Part shown: in pieces, positions 11,060-21,208 of the stretch
Position numbering within the stretch: the first letter of the stretch is position 1
Layout: each line of letters starts with the position of its first letter
Assembly: GCA_034359265.1 (NCBI GenBank)
Contig: CP136891.1
Coordinates: 48,910,001 to 48,974,000 of the forward strand
Reading direction: 5' to 3'
DNA: 64,000 nucleotides
Source of the DNA: Canna indica
Lineage: Eukaryota; Streptophyta; Magnoliopsida; Zingiberales; Cannaceae
The notes under the pieces: generated by a model
What the model was told of the DNA's origin: nothing
The model's input: the letters and a program-made list of their open reading frames with translations, nothing else
The model's database searches: none
Position numbers and translations under genes: made by a program

Positions 11060-13260
11060 TTACCTGATTTTGAGGATGATATGTGAAAGTGGAAGAACCA
11101 AAGATGCTATTGGCATCCCTTCGAGTAGTTGGTGGTGCCAACAAAACTGTTATAGCCTCCATATCCAAATTTGGGTTCGCCTATGCAATAAACATCTTCA
11201 AAAGAGATTGCATTCCTTGCATTTGGTGTTGTATCTAGTTCTATTTCTCTATCATTATTGCTTGTCTCTCTTCCATTTTTGCATGTTGCTCCTTCAAAGA
11301 CTTCACCTCATGATCATGTTTTTCTTGCATTGCTGTCATTTCTTCATATTTTTTTAAGATTGTAGATGTAATTGTTCCTCCATAGCAACGCACCCTCCCC
11401 GACTTCTCTTTCCCAAACATAGATTGAAAGACCTCAGCAGCAGGTTTCCCATCATGCTCAACCATAGTTTTAAGCTTTTCCTAAAATGTACATTTTAATA
11501 ATGTTAGTGATAATAATAAATAAAACAATAGCTAGAAGAAAAACTCACAATTGCCTCTTCAGTTTCATCATCTAAGGCTTTTCCGTCCTTAGTCCGAGTT
11601 TCAACAAACATCTCAACTTGACTGAGTTCTTTATTCTTCTGAGCATGTTTTATATAAATCACCAGAATGAGTTAAAACATAATATCGACATTACTTTAAA
11701 ATTCAAAATATGAATCTATTTATGCAAAAAAATATTACCAATTTATCTTTTATTACAGAAAATCTTTTATTGCCCATCAGATGCCTCCATTTTTGATGTG
11801 ATCTATTAAATCTATTTTGTTGGCACATATCCTTCATTAATAACAAAGAGACTAAATATATGCAACCGAGATAAATTTAAAAGTATCAATGCATAACCAT
11901 ATTAAAAAAAATAGCTTGTTTATACTATAATTTTTATTTGAAACCCTAACACCATAACTGTAGCAAACAATATAGTATTATAATCAAAGCTACTTACTTG
12001 GATGGGTTCATAGCTCCAATAATCAATCATTTGCTTGACGTATTCAAGAGGAATGTCTGTGGGATGATTTTTTATCCTCTCGTTGTTTGTTGCGTAATTG
12101 TCAAAATATTCCTTCTTGATTTTTGATTTGTGTTTCCTCCAAGCTTCATCCATAATTTTGAACACAACCCCTTTTTCTATTTCCGGAAGGATAAATTTTT
12201 TCTACAAATTGAAGGAAAATAAGCATTAATGTTGACATGCAGATGTAGATGAACAATATAAAAAACTATCATACATTGATATATTTCCATATGTCATCCT
12301 TGTTTGGTACGCCCTTCCAATTGGTGTAAATCAAGGGACACCTATCTGAATTTCGTGCCACAATTTCTAAAAATTGGCTCAGGTCTGAAACAACTTTCTC
12401 ATTGGGCCTAACTGGTTGTGCTTCACTATTGAAAATTATTTCTTGTCGCTACTCTAGCGATCTTCCATGAATTTTGTAGCACATTGTCTTCCCTCTTCCT
12501 TTCTTTTTTGGTATTCCTAATTGACATAACAATAATGATTTAAACATAAGCTAATTATAGAATTCCATATAATGACATAATATACTTTCAGATGTATCAT
12601 GTTCCGGCTCATCGGGTATATTGTGTTATTCCTCAACATTTGCTTCCTCTTCCAGCTCATCAAGTATATTATATTCTTCCTCAACTTGGTATATGTCTCT
12701 ACATTCCTCTTCTAGTTGATCTTCTTCTAGCACTTGCATACCCATCTTCTCACGATTTTCAACCACTGACATTGATGGACACAAAGGTGCAGTCTTTGTC
12801 TTCTTTGTTGCATACTCATCTCCTTGCTCATGGTTAACTTCTCTTTGTTGATCTTGAATGGTTGGCCTTTTTTGCTGTTGCACTTGGGTAGATCTTTGAT
12901 CTTGAATGGTTGGTCTTTGTTGTTGCACTTGAGAAGATCTTGTATTGGAATTGGGAGGAACTTGCTTTTGAGTAGACGATGTGGGGTTTAATGATGGCTG
13001 CATTAATTGGTTTTTTTCCTCTATCTTGAATATCATTGGAAATGGCCTGTCTCATAGTAGAAACACTAGGTTGAGTGGGGACTGCATCATTTGGCTTTTC
13101 ATAGGGTGTTTTTCCTCTCTCTTGCACATTGATATTCTTCTTATTGGCCTCTGAAGCATACATTTTCAGCACAGTATGTTTGTTTTCAGGCTGACTCTTT
13201 GGATTTAACTTTTTATTCTGTTCAATCTTCTTCACATTTAATTTTGTAATGCTTGGCCGC
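11060..13260 (-). pseudogene. TNPA-like protein of the large CACTA (plant transposase_24 type)
   Basis: Minus-strand exons 13235 down to 11070. The N-terminal part (13235-12626) is low-complexity, rich in Gln, Ser and Lys with repeated RPTIQDQ units, then acidic (EEDQLEEECRD). Next come segments typical of the Ptta/En/Spm TNPA-type family: GKTMCYKIHG and NWKGVPNKDDIWKYI (about 12500-12280), AWRKHKSKIKKEYFD and YVKQMIDYWS (12165-11995), NRSHQKWRHLMGNKRFSV (about 11830-11760), VEMFVETRTKDGKALDDE (about 11640-11560) and RVRCYGGTIT followed by a coiled coil (EEMTAMQEKHDHEVKSLK; 11465-11241). Such proteins bind the subterminal repeats and assist TNPD. The N-terminal segment needs a frame change near 12860-13030 and a stop follows the coiled coil, so the gene is probably broken. 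A frame change at an intron cannot be excluded. Confidence 0.78.
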
Positions 13261-13555
13261 TAACTCTTTGCTTGACTTTGCTTGTAGTGGAAAGTCCATA
13301 TCACTTTCTTATATCATCTCACTGTATAAATCATAGAAAACTTTTTAATTTTTCAATTTACAAGTCTAACATATATTAATGAAAGATTTGAAGTGATAGC
13401 TAATATCAGTATCATATCAGGTATCATATCAACTTGAAGTCTATCATATAAAAGATTTTAATATATATTAGTATCTTGATATCATGATACTAATATCAAT
13501 ATCCTGATAGTATCAGGATACTATATCAGACTGATTCTAAGTTACATATGACAAC
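13261..13555. other. Junction region with TATCAGGATAC-type palindromic repeats
   Basis: No coding signal. From about 13400 to 13530 it is made of short, partly palindromic units (GATATCATGATACTAATATC, CTGATAGTATCAGGATAC). The same motif family reappears at 19949-20002, 20191-20225 and 42222-42370. It probably marks the start of an insertion that separates TNPA from TNPD. Confidence 0.5.
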
Positions 13556-14110
13556 ATGCCTCTTGGTATAAAAGGTCAAGTTAATGGAAAAAGGAATATG
13601 TCGGTATCAATGTTGTCCAACCATGAAGGCAAAGCATTGCACAGGGACTCTCATAGAAAGTTGAGCAATTGTTCTTATTCTAAGCGGCCTAGAATAGATC
13701 AGCCAGAAAGTTGCCTGAGAAATGCTCAAGTTGATGATGTTAGTGTTAGAAAATAGCCTTGGACCTAACTCCACCCCAAAAGCTAGCTCAAAGGGGAAGG
13801 ATTGCCCAATCTATTTAAAGGTCATCTAGACCACAACCTCAAGCAATGTGGGACTTTAACACAACCCCCTCACTCCCAGAATCCACATCTGGAGCGTGAA
13901 GTTCTGCAGGTGGCCCACAATCAACAATAGGTTTGGCTCTGATACCATGTTAGAAAATAGCCTTGGACCTAACTCCACCCCAAAAGCTAGCTCAAAGGGG
14001 AAGGATTGCCCAATCTATTTAAAGGTCATCTAGACCACAACCTCAAGCAATGTGGGACTTTAACAGTTAGCACTATCATGCAAAACAATGGACTTGATAA
14101 GATCCACATC
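13556..14110 (+). pseudogene. Unidentified gene fragment interrupted by a TRIM element
   Basis: An open frame of about 60 codons (13556-13743) starts MPLGIKGQVNGKRNMSVSML and contains a basic KRPRID stretch. The TRIM at 13744-14065 interrupts it. Immediately after the TRIM and its duplicated GTTAG the frame continues for about 16 codons (STIMQNNGLDKIHICW) to a TAA. I do not recognise the family. The basic, serine-rich composition could suit the end of a nuclear protein, but that is only a guess. It may equally be a captured piece within a larger mobile element. Confidence 0.4.
13744..14065 (-). mobile_element. TRIM (miniature LTR retrotransposon), 322 bp, TSD GTTAG
   Basis: Two 118-bp direct repeats (13744-13861 and 13948-14065) look identical by eye, start TGTTAGAAAA and end GGGACTTTAACA. 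They enclose only 86 bp. The internal segment ends in GCTCTGATACCA at 13936-13947, the complement of a tRNA-iMet primer-binding site (TGGTATCAGAGC), so the element is in minus orientation. The 5-bp GTTAG lies on both sides (13739-13743 and 14066-14070). There is no coding capacity, so it must use proteins from other retrotransposons. Identical LTRs point to a young insertion. Confidence 0.96.
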
Positions 14111-14603
14111 TGCTGGTAAAGTGACTATTAACGACAAAGTTATATCGTGAATATTATAGAATGAAAGGTTGAGTGTCTTAGTTGAAATTACATTTGACTA
14201 TCAATCATATCATCAATTCTCTGCTAGCATTATTCCTTAATATTTGAAATTTTCTTACTTTCTAAGAGAAATCAGAGCACAGTTTGGTATGCTCTTCAGT
14301 AACTTTCCAAAACTTTCTATATTGCTTGCTCATAAGTTTTCTGGCCTAAGATAGATTCACAAACGAATAATTGAATTATTTCACAATTTTGTCTGGGAAT
14401 AGTCCTATATGTGCTATAGTTATTTATTTTTGCATCGTGTGTGGGTTTTTTTTTTTTTTGCATATCATACACATGACACATTCTATTTCAATTTCACTCC
14501 TAGACATCATATTGACATTCTATTTCAATTCCATTCCTAGACTTCGTATTGGTGAGAGCCTTATTAGGCAAAGGTTTTAAGCATTTAGTCCGGTGCCAAC
14601 ATT
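14111..14603. other. Unassigned sequence between TRIM locus and nested CACTA
   Basis: AT-rich, with two nearly repeated phrases at about 14478-14500 and 14514-14537 (CATTCTATTTCAATT). No gene recognised. Confidence 0.4.
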
Positions 14604-15089
14604 CACTACTACAATATACCACATCAGCCACAGGGATCACTAACGGCCACTAGGGCTGTCAGAATCATTCACGGCTTTGCGTCGGCCGAAGCAGTCGTGG
14701 CTGATGTAACCAAATCAGTCGCGGCTCGCATACAGCCAGCTAGAGCTGTCGCTCATAGTTCATGGCGCGCAGGGCGCGTGAAATAAAATAAGTTATTAGC
14801 CACGGCTTAACGGGGGCGCGAGAGCCGTTGGTGCTGTGAGTAACCAAATCAGCCGCGGCTCGCATACAGCCGTCGGTGATATAAAATAAGTTATATCATG
14901 GCGCACACGGGGACGCGAAATAAAATAAGTTATTAGCCACGGCTGGATGCGGCTGTCGCTTATTGTTTAATGCCACGAACGCAGCGCGAATATTAAAACA
15001 CTCTTAACCGACGGCTCGTATAGCCGTCGATGATAATAAAATTACAGATCCACGGTTTTTCGATGACCCTCGAGCCATCAGTGAAAATC

Positions 15090-15600
15090 CTTTTTATTTG
15101 CGTTCGCGCCCGACCCTTCCTCTTTCTTCCACTTTCTTCTCTGCTCGCCGCTCTCACCGCTTGCCGCCGTCGTCCGTCGCTGCCGAGTTGCCACGGAGTC
15201 ACTACCTGTTGCCACCGCCGTCAATTGTCGCCGATGAACATCTCCCTTTCGGTATGCACCGATCCTCTCCTTTGTTTCATTCCGTCAATCGTTGTTGTGC
15301 GCCGACCTCTCCGCCCGCGCCGCCCTCTCCGCCCCAGTGTCGACCCGGTCGGCCCTCTCCGCAACGGGTCGACCCAGCTGTTCATCTCCGCGCCGGCCTC
15401 AACTCGGCCAGCGCCGCATTGGGGCCGATTACCATCGGCCCCAATGCATCGACGAACAGTAGTCGACATCACTGCCGGCTACTGCTTGATTAGGGTTAAT
15501 TGCCCTAATCAATTGCTTGATTAGGGTAATTAACCCCTAATCAAACTGTGATTAGGGTAATCACAGTTTGATTAGGGTTTTTTTTTAATTTTTTATTGTT
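15090..15600 (+). other. GC-rich leader and hairpin-prone segment of the nested CACTA
   Basis: About 15090-15480 is strongly GC-rich (CGCCGxC-type) with overlapping open frames in several phases, none recognisable. It sits where CACTA elements have a first non-coding exon. It is followed at 15484-15583 by several palindromic repeats of GATTAGGGTAATT and its inverse. The open frames here are best treated as composition effects. Confidence 0.5.
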
Positions 15601-15659
15601 AATTATTAGAAATTAATTGTTAATTAGGTTAATTATTAGTTTAATATTAATTAATTAGT

Positions 15660-15835
15660 CGCGCATAATCGTCCACTGAGGACTCACGCCGGAATCATCC
15701 ATTGTGGACTCACGACCAAATCGTCCACTTTGGACACGTAGTCAAATCGTCCATAGTGGACTCACGCCGGAATCATCCACAATGGATGGACTCGTGCCGA
15801 AATCGTCCACTATGGACTCGCACCGGCATCCATAA
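15660..15835. repeat. Minisatellite, about 30-bp unit, 5-6 copies
   Basis: Units of the form AATCGTCCACTATGGACTC, followed by ACGCCGG or a variant, repeat with spacing of about 28-36 bp. Each unit contains a small palindrome (TCCACTATGGA). Confidence 0.75.
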
Positions 15836-16086
15836 ATTTAGAAAAAAATCAAGACGAGTTGATACATTTCACGTACGATCGACGAGTCAAGTTTTAATTT
15901 TGCAAAACCTTAGATCCGTTCGGGGGTTGTATGTTTGTGTAAACGAAGTTAATGATCTTTTATACGACGTACAACCCTTGAATTGTCCCTAATTGGATAA
16001 TTTGGGAACATAATTATTTATATTGCACTTAGTTTATTTTTTTTAGTCTTTATTTATTTTTAAATTTTGCCTTGTATCTCCCTTGT

Positions 16087-16135
16087 TCTCCGATACGCGC
16101 TCAAATGATATGCGTATTCGGAGAACTGTAGGGAG
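16087..16135. repeat. Stem-loop, about 15-bp arms
   Basis: GTTCTCCGATACGCGC is followed after a short loop by GCGTATTCGGAGAAC, a nearly perfect inverted repeat just before the TNPD remnant. Flanking CTCCCTTG / TAGGGAGA extend the stem weakly. Confidence 0.7.
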
Positions 16136-16263
16136 ATGCTGCCGAAATTTAGAGTGAAGTTAATGATTAAAATAAATACTAAGTGCAATATGAATAACAT
16201 GAATCCCGAATGGAATAGGACCATCCCACCTAAAGACATTACCTAAAGATATTACAAACTTTT

Positions 16264-17950
16264 TGACAGAACATGTCGGGCGACTGAAGTTGGATGTACC
16301 GATGAATTCATCGTGGAGATATAAAGGATGAATTTCGAGTAGGCGTAACTTACTTCTTAAATTTTGCCAACTCGAATGAAAAATTACTTAGTGGTGATAA
16401 AATCAAATGTCCGTGCCGAAAATGTTCGAACATAAGATTTTTGGACCGAGAAACTATCACAATGCATCTGTATACAAAAGGATTTACACCAAGATATTTT
16501 GTATGGAATTGTCACGGGGAGTCACGTCAAGTCGGGACGTCGAGCAATCCTATTGTCCAAACTCATAGTGAATCTTCTTCTGTTGGTGTTTCTTCTTCCA
16601 ATCCACCTAATCCTTATAGAACAATGATTCTGGATAGTCTTGGAGGATAATTCCATTTAAATGATAATATTGAGTCAGTTACTAAGACGGTAGTGCCACC
16701 AGATACTACGATAATTGAAGTCATTGAAGAACAACCTACGATACAGATTGAATTGCCGAATAAGGAGGCTGCAAAATTTTACGAGATATTGAAAGCTGCC
16801 GATGAACCATTGTATGAGATGTATGAGAATTTTTTGACTCGATGGAGCATCTACAGATACACTTGGCATACGAGGCACGAGTTGGTGGCCCTGTTCAATA
16901 CCGATTGATGTACTTATTTGAAAGATACATGAATCGTCTGAAGAAAAAAGTAAAGAACACCGCCGTAGTTGAAGGTTCCATATCATAAGCATATATAATT
17001 CAAGAAATTTTAACATTCTGCTCATTTTATTTTGAATCAACCATCAAGACAAGACTTAATCATCTTCCACGGAACGACGACAGGGGAGCTCGACCATCAA
17101 ATGATTGTTTAAATATCTTTGGTTACTCAATTTACAGCGATGAGGAATTAGAAAGATTACGGAATCGTGAGTTTCCTAATTGATTTCAAGCTTACAGCAC
17201 AGAACACAGGCGAAATAGATAACCAAATCTTTGAGTTTGCTAGAGGACCGACACGACTTGTACAGTGTTATAATGGTTATCTTGTCAATGGATATAAATT
17301 TCACACACTTGAATATTCATCTACAAAAAAGACTATGAATGCCGGGGTCTACGTCAAAGGGACAACGTATGCTGAATGTGATGTTGACTTTTACGGACTA
17401 TTGAAAGAAGTCATTGAATTGTAATTTTTCGGATGTAAATCAGTTGCCCTTTTTAAATGTCATTGGTTCGATACAAGCGATAGGGGCATAAGAGTTCATC
17501 CAAAGTATAAATAGCTGGTCGAGGTCAATTACAAATCAAAATTGGCTTCAAATGAGTCATTTATATTGGCATCTCAAACTGAACAAGTATATTATATGCA
17601 GTATTCATCTCGAAAGAAAGATAAGGCAAATTGGGTCTACGTCTCGAAAGAAACTGTCACAATGCATTTGTAAGACTAAAGCCAAAGGAAAAATTGACCC
17701 TATAGTTGGAGAGAATGAGCCAGCAGATGACTTCTATCAAGAAGAAGATCCTTCCGAAGTGGAACGAGTTAGTCCAATACTTGAGGATGATGACACAGAG
17801 TTAGTTCAATTGGAAATAGAATACGTTGATGACGACGATAATGAAGTTGAGGAAGGACAGAATGATGATGAGGGGGACGAATAGAATTTCAAGATTCCGA
17901 TACAGAAGAACAAGAAGAAGAGTATTACACAGATGATGATAATGACGATG
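16264..17950 (+). pseudogene. Degenerate TNPD-type transposase of the nested CACTA
   Basis: Plus-strand pieces follow TNPD order. At about 16264-16640 is the transposase-associated zinc domain (YFLNFANSNEK, then KIKCPCRKCSN, then MHLYTKGFTPRYFVW). At 16681-16910 is LPNKEAAKFYEILKAADEPL, which normally precedes the catalytic region. At about 17150-17640 is the C-terminal DUF4216-type segment (YLVNGYKFHT, VDFYGLLKEVIEL, FKCHWFDT). An acidic tail follows to about 17950. The central catalytic part (DUF4218 region) is missing between about 16910 and 17080, and there are frameshifts, so this is a deleted remnant. Confidence 0.8.
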
Positions 17951-18029
17951 ACGAAAAATTATAAATGTGAAGTATATATTCGATTATTAAGTATATCTAT
18001 TCCGATATTCAATTTTTTTCCTAATGTAA

Positions 18030-18680
18030 GACACGCGTGACGGAGGACGGCACCGTCCAACGCCCGTCGATGATGGAGGTGTTTGAGCGCACACACCGTC
18101 GTCGACGAGGAGCGGGGGACTACGTTGATAGTAGAGCCTCATATATAATGGTAAGTATTTATATGTCTATTTGATTTACACAATTTTTATTTATAGTTTA
18201 TATATATATAAAATATAAACATGTGTAGGAAACTTACACGAGGACTGTGATCGAGCATGGAGGCACACCGGATGAGTTCGACGCAGGAGCTTGGGTGGAG
18301 GCCGCAGGTGGCAGAGAGCACGGTCGTGTTTATGACTTTGCAGACAGTGGCCATGCACGCGCCGTGCTTGGGCCACTTGGGGCACCGACCCCTCCGACTG
18401 CGGGTGAGCGGCCCTCGACATCCCGAGTGTAGGACCAGAGCTGGATAGCGGGCATGGAGTCGCAGCTCACATAGCAGAGGCTGGAGATGCAGGAGCAGAG
18501 GCGGGCGAATGATGAGTTGAGAAAGACAATCCAGAATATGCAGACACTCCTCACTCAGATTGCGTCTCACGCTGGGCTTCTACCGTTGATGTCGCAACCG
18601 TCCTCCTCGACCCAGTCGACGCTCCCGACCTAGTCGTTGTCGACTTCATCGCCTCCACCGCCTCCACCGCAGCCGTGAGA
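18030..18680 (+). pseudogene. TNPA-like remnant of the nested CACTA
   Basis: Plus-strand frames at about 18100-18430 read DSRASYIM, then an HGGTPDEFDAGAWVEAAGG-type stretch and GREHGRVYDFADSGHA, typical of the DNA-binding TNPA/transposase_24 family. After a stop, MESQLT and a coiled coil (MQEQRRANDELRKTIQNMQ) follow at about 18455-18560, then a Ser/Pro tail. Stops and missing N-terminal parts mark it as a pseudogene. Confidence 0.7.
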
Positions 18681-19251
18681 TTTTGATTAATTGCATTTTG
18701 TTTATATTTTGATACTTGGTTGTATATAGATGATATTTTGATAATTATTTGCCTCCGGTTTGAGGCTGATATTGATGATATTTTCTGATTGTAATATGTG
18801 AATGAAAATAGTTTGTAGTCGATATATCATTGTATACAGGAATTTACAAAATTTTTGGTTTTTTCAGTTACAGGATACACCTTTAGCCACGGCTTACCCA
18901 CGGTTCACCGTCACTAAGCCGTGGCTGAAAGCTTATCGTAAATAGCGGATGGTCTGGGCAGCACTAAATATCACGGTTGCTAATAGTATCACCAACGGGA
19001 CTGGGCCGTGGCTGATAGTTTGTATCAGTGACAGTTCCTGGAGCTGTCACTGATGTTTTTTAATCAGCGACTGCGCACGCGGCTGTCGCTTATGATTATG
19101 TGTGATGGTCGTGCTCGGCCATCACAACTTATCTGAAATGCGCTTGTCAGTTACGGCTTTTTGCCACGGTTTGCGTCGTCCATAATATCTATCACCGACG
19201 GTTCAGCCACGGGCTGAGCCGTCGGTGATGACGACAATTCTAATAGTGATT

Positions 19252-21203
19252 GTTCATCAGCAAGATTGGTATTGGTGCAATATCAATTAATTTTTTGATG
19301 CATTATACAATTCAATACTACATAGCACAACAAGAAGAGAAGTCGCAACGAATGATGTGAGGTTAAACATCAATTTCTCTTTATTTTTGTCTCTTTCTTT
19401 GATTTTTGTAAATATGATATTTCTCCTGCTTTCTTCTCAATCGACCCATTTCTTACCATGTACCAACTGGGAACTGAGTGAGATCGCCTAGCTGGCATGC
19501 CAGTTCTTGTAGACGTTTATGATTTGAATACTCCATGGAACCAAGTCTAACTAAAATTGAAACCTTTGTATACCTTAACTGGTCACACTTAAGGGGTGCT
19601 GTTATGTGCTTTGAATATTTCTCCTTTTGCAATAATTTGTTGAGTGAAGCTTAATAATGCTGCCTGCCTTAAGTTCCTACGTAAATGTCCAATCATTTCC
19701 TGTTGAACAACAAATGGTGAAGAGTAACTATATGAATGTAATGTATGTCTTGCAAGATAAGTATTTGCTTAAGAAATTCAGAATATGAGATTACTTTTGC
19801 TAAGTAATCACTTGATAAGTTTTGCTACAATATGTATCTGCTTATTCTAAAAGATAGTTTGATTATTCAGATAAAGCACGGATGCTCAAGTCAAGACGTG
19901 GTCTCGATGGTTAAAAAAAAATGATAGAAAGAATTATAAATCAGGATACTATATTAGTATCCTGATATCAGGATATTGATATATCAAGTATCAGTATCCT
20001 CCACCTCTCTTAATTATCTCGTTGTTGGTTGCTGCACACATTGATCTTATCTTTACTTGTTGGGCACTGCATGAAGCATGCATGAAGGCTTTAAGTAGTT
20101 GTTCCTTGTTATATTTAATTAGCCTGATCAGGAAGAAGACAAATGACTGCTCTTTTATCTTCTCCCTTAATTTAGACTAATAATGTGGAGTAATATCAGT
20201 ATCTTGATATCAAGATACTCCACGTTATCATCTCTTGAGGAAGTGAGTGTGTAATAATGTAATTAAGAGTAAAATAGAGATAGTGGGACTATAATTTACC
20301 CATCTATTTATATGCAAATATATTAAAAATCAATCAACACTCTATATGCATACGGTTTGGTGAATGGTAAGAGGAGATTGCATGAGACCCCAAAAGCAAG
20401 CACATGTTTTCTTATGCACCCATAAAGTAACGAAAGTACATAAGAAAGCCTCCTAGTAGATAAGAAAGCCTCCAAAGAAAAATGATGGAAGTTCCTTCTA
20501 GAAAATAGAATCCATGAACTGGACTTAGTGACCCTTTTCTCAAATACAATTCATGAATAGTTCCAACCTGGCTCAGAACAATGGTTGGCAGCCTCTTGTA
20601 TTGTCCAAGTCCTTCCAGACTTCTATTAGCATCTGAATTGGCAGGCATGTCTAGAAAGAGAAACAGACCTATTGCTGAGAGGTGAGGAACAAAGTAAGGA
20701 TGAATTAGGCATCAACAATGACTTGCTGAATCTCTTTGGTTCACTTTATCCATTGATGTTCTATTTTCAAAAACTAAAATCTTCTTTTCTTTTCATTTAA
20801 ATTAGTTTATGGGGCTAGGCCACAAACGAGAGAAGTACATGTTAGGTGAGGTGATAACAAATCCAACTTGACTCAATTCTTCTACAATTATGAGTTTCTT
20901 AGCTGTGCATCACAGCTATGAGGTGGCCTTTCCCAATTAGAAACCATAGCAGCTTTGGAAATATTCACTGATATTTTCCCATATGGTAATCCAGGTATGA
21001 TTTCCTAGAGTCATCAAATATCATAAAGTCACGATACTTTGTGTATCTGAGTGATATATTTACAAGAATAAGAAACAACATAGGATACACCTTCCATCAT
21101 TGATCTTTAAAAAGAAGATCACTATCACTTGAGATGTAGGACGCAAAAATTGACTAGTGATTAACAACTTCACAAATTTTAATGCAGTTAAAAATATCAT
21201 TTT
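19252..21203. other. Unassigned sequence with palindromic TATCAGGATAC units
   Basis: No convincing gene. Palindromic groups such as GTATCCTGATATCAGGATAT occur at 19949-20002 and ATCAGTATCTTGATATCAAG at about 20192-20220, matching motifs at 13.4 and 42.2 kb. Short open frames (for example 20412-20648 minus) match nothing I know. This is probably the middle of a mobile element that was split by later insertions. Confidence 0.45.
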
Positions 21204-21208
21204 TCTAA

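Larger units (their letters stand above)
14604..19248 (+). mobile_element. Second CACTA transposon nested in the first, 4,645 bp, TSD ATT
   Basis: It starts CACTACTACAATATACC and ends GACAATTCTAATAGTG, giving a CACTA terminus with an imperfect inverted repeat. ATT lies directly outside both ends (14601-14603 and 19249-19251). Subterminal arrays of short CAGCCGTGGCT / GCCACGGCT motifs lie at 14620-15070 and 18880-19230. Inside are a GC-rich leader, remains of TNPD (16264-17950) and of TNPA (18030-18680) on the plus strand, both degraded and shortened. It was once autonomous and is now dead. Confidence 0.9.

Noticed and set aside
15030..15524. Overlapping open frames up to 164 codons
   Set aside because: GC-rich leader of the nested CACTA; three frames are open at once and none has a recognisable domain.
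15660..15835. Regular short palindromic repeats that could suggest a CRISPR-like array
   Set aside because: Spacers are not unique, the units are degenerate, and the context is a plant transposon.
19494..19548. Short peptide MPVLVDVYDLNTPWNQV, faintly like the start of a PPPDE/DeSI protease
   Set aside because: Only about 17 codons before a stop and no continuing similarity nearby.
20412..20648. 78-codon minus-strand ORF
   Set aside because: No recognisable family, no codon-bias argument, and it lies in repeat-rich sequence.
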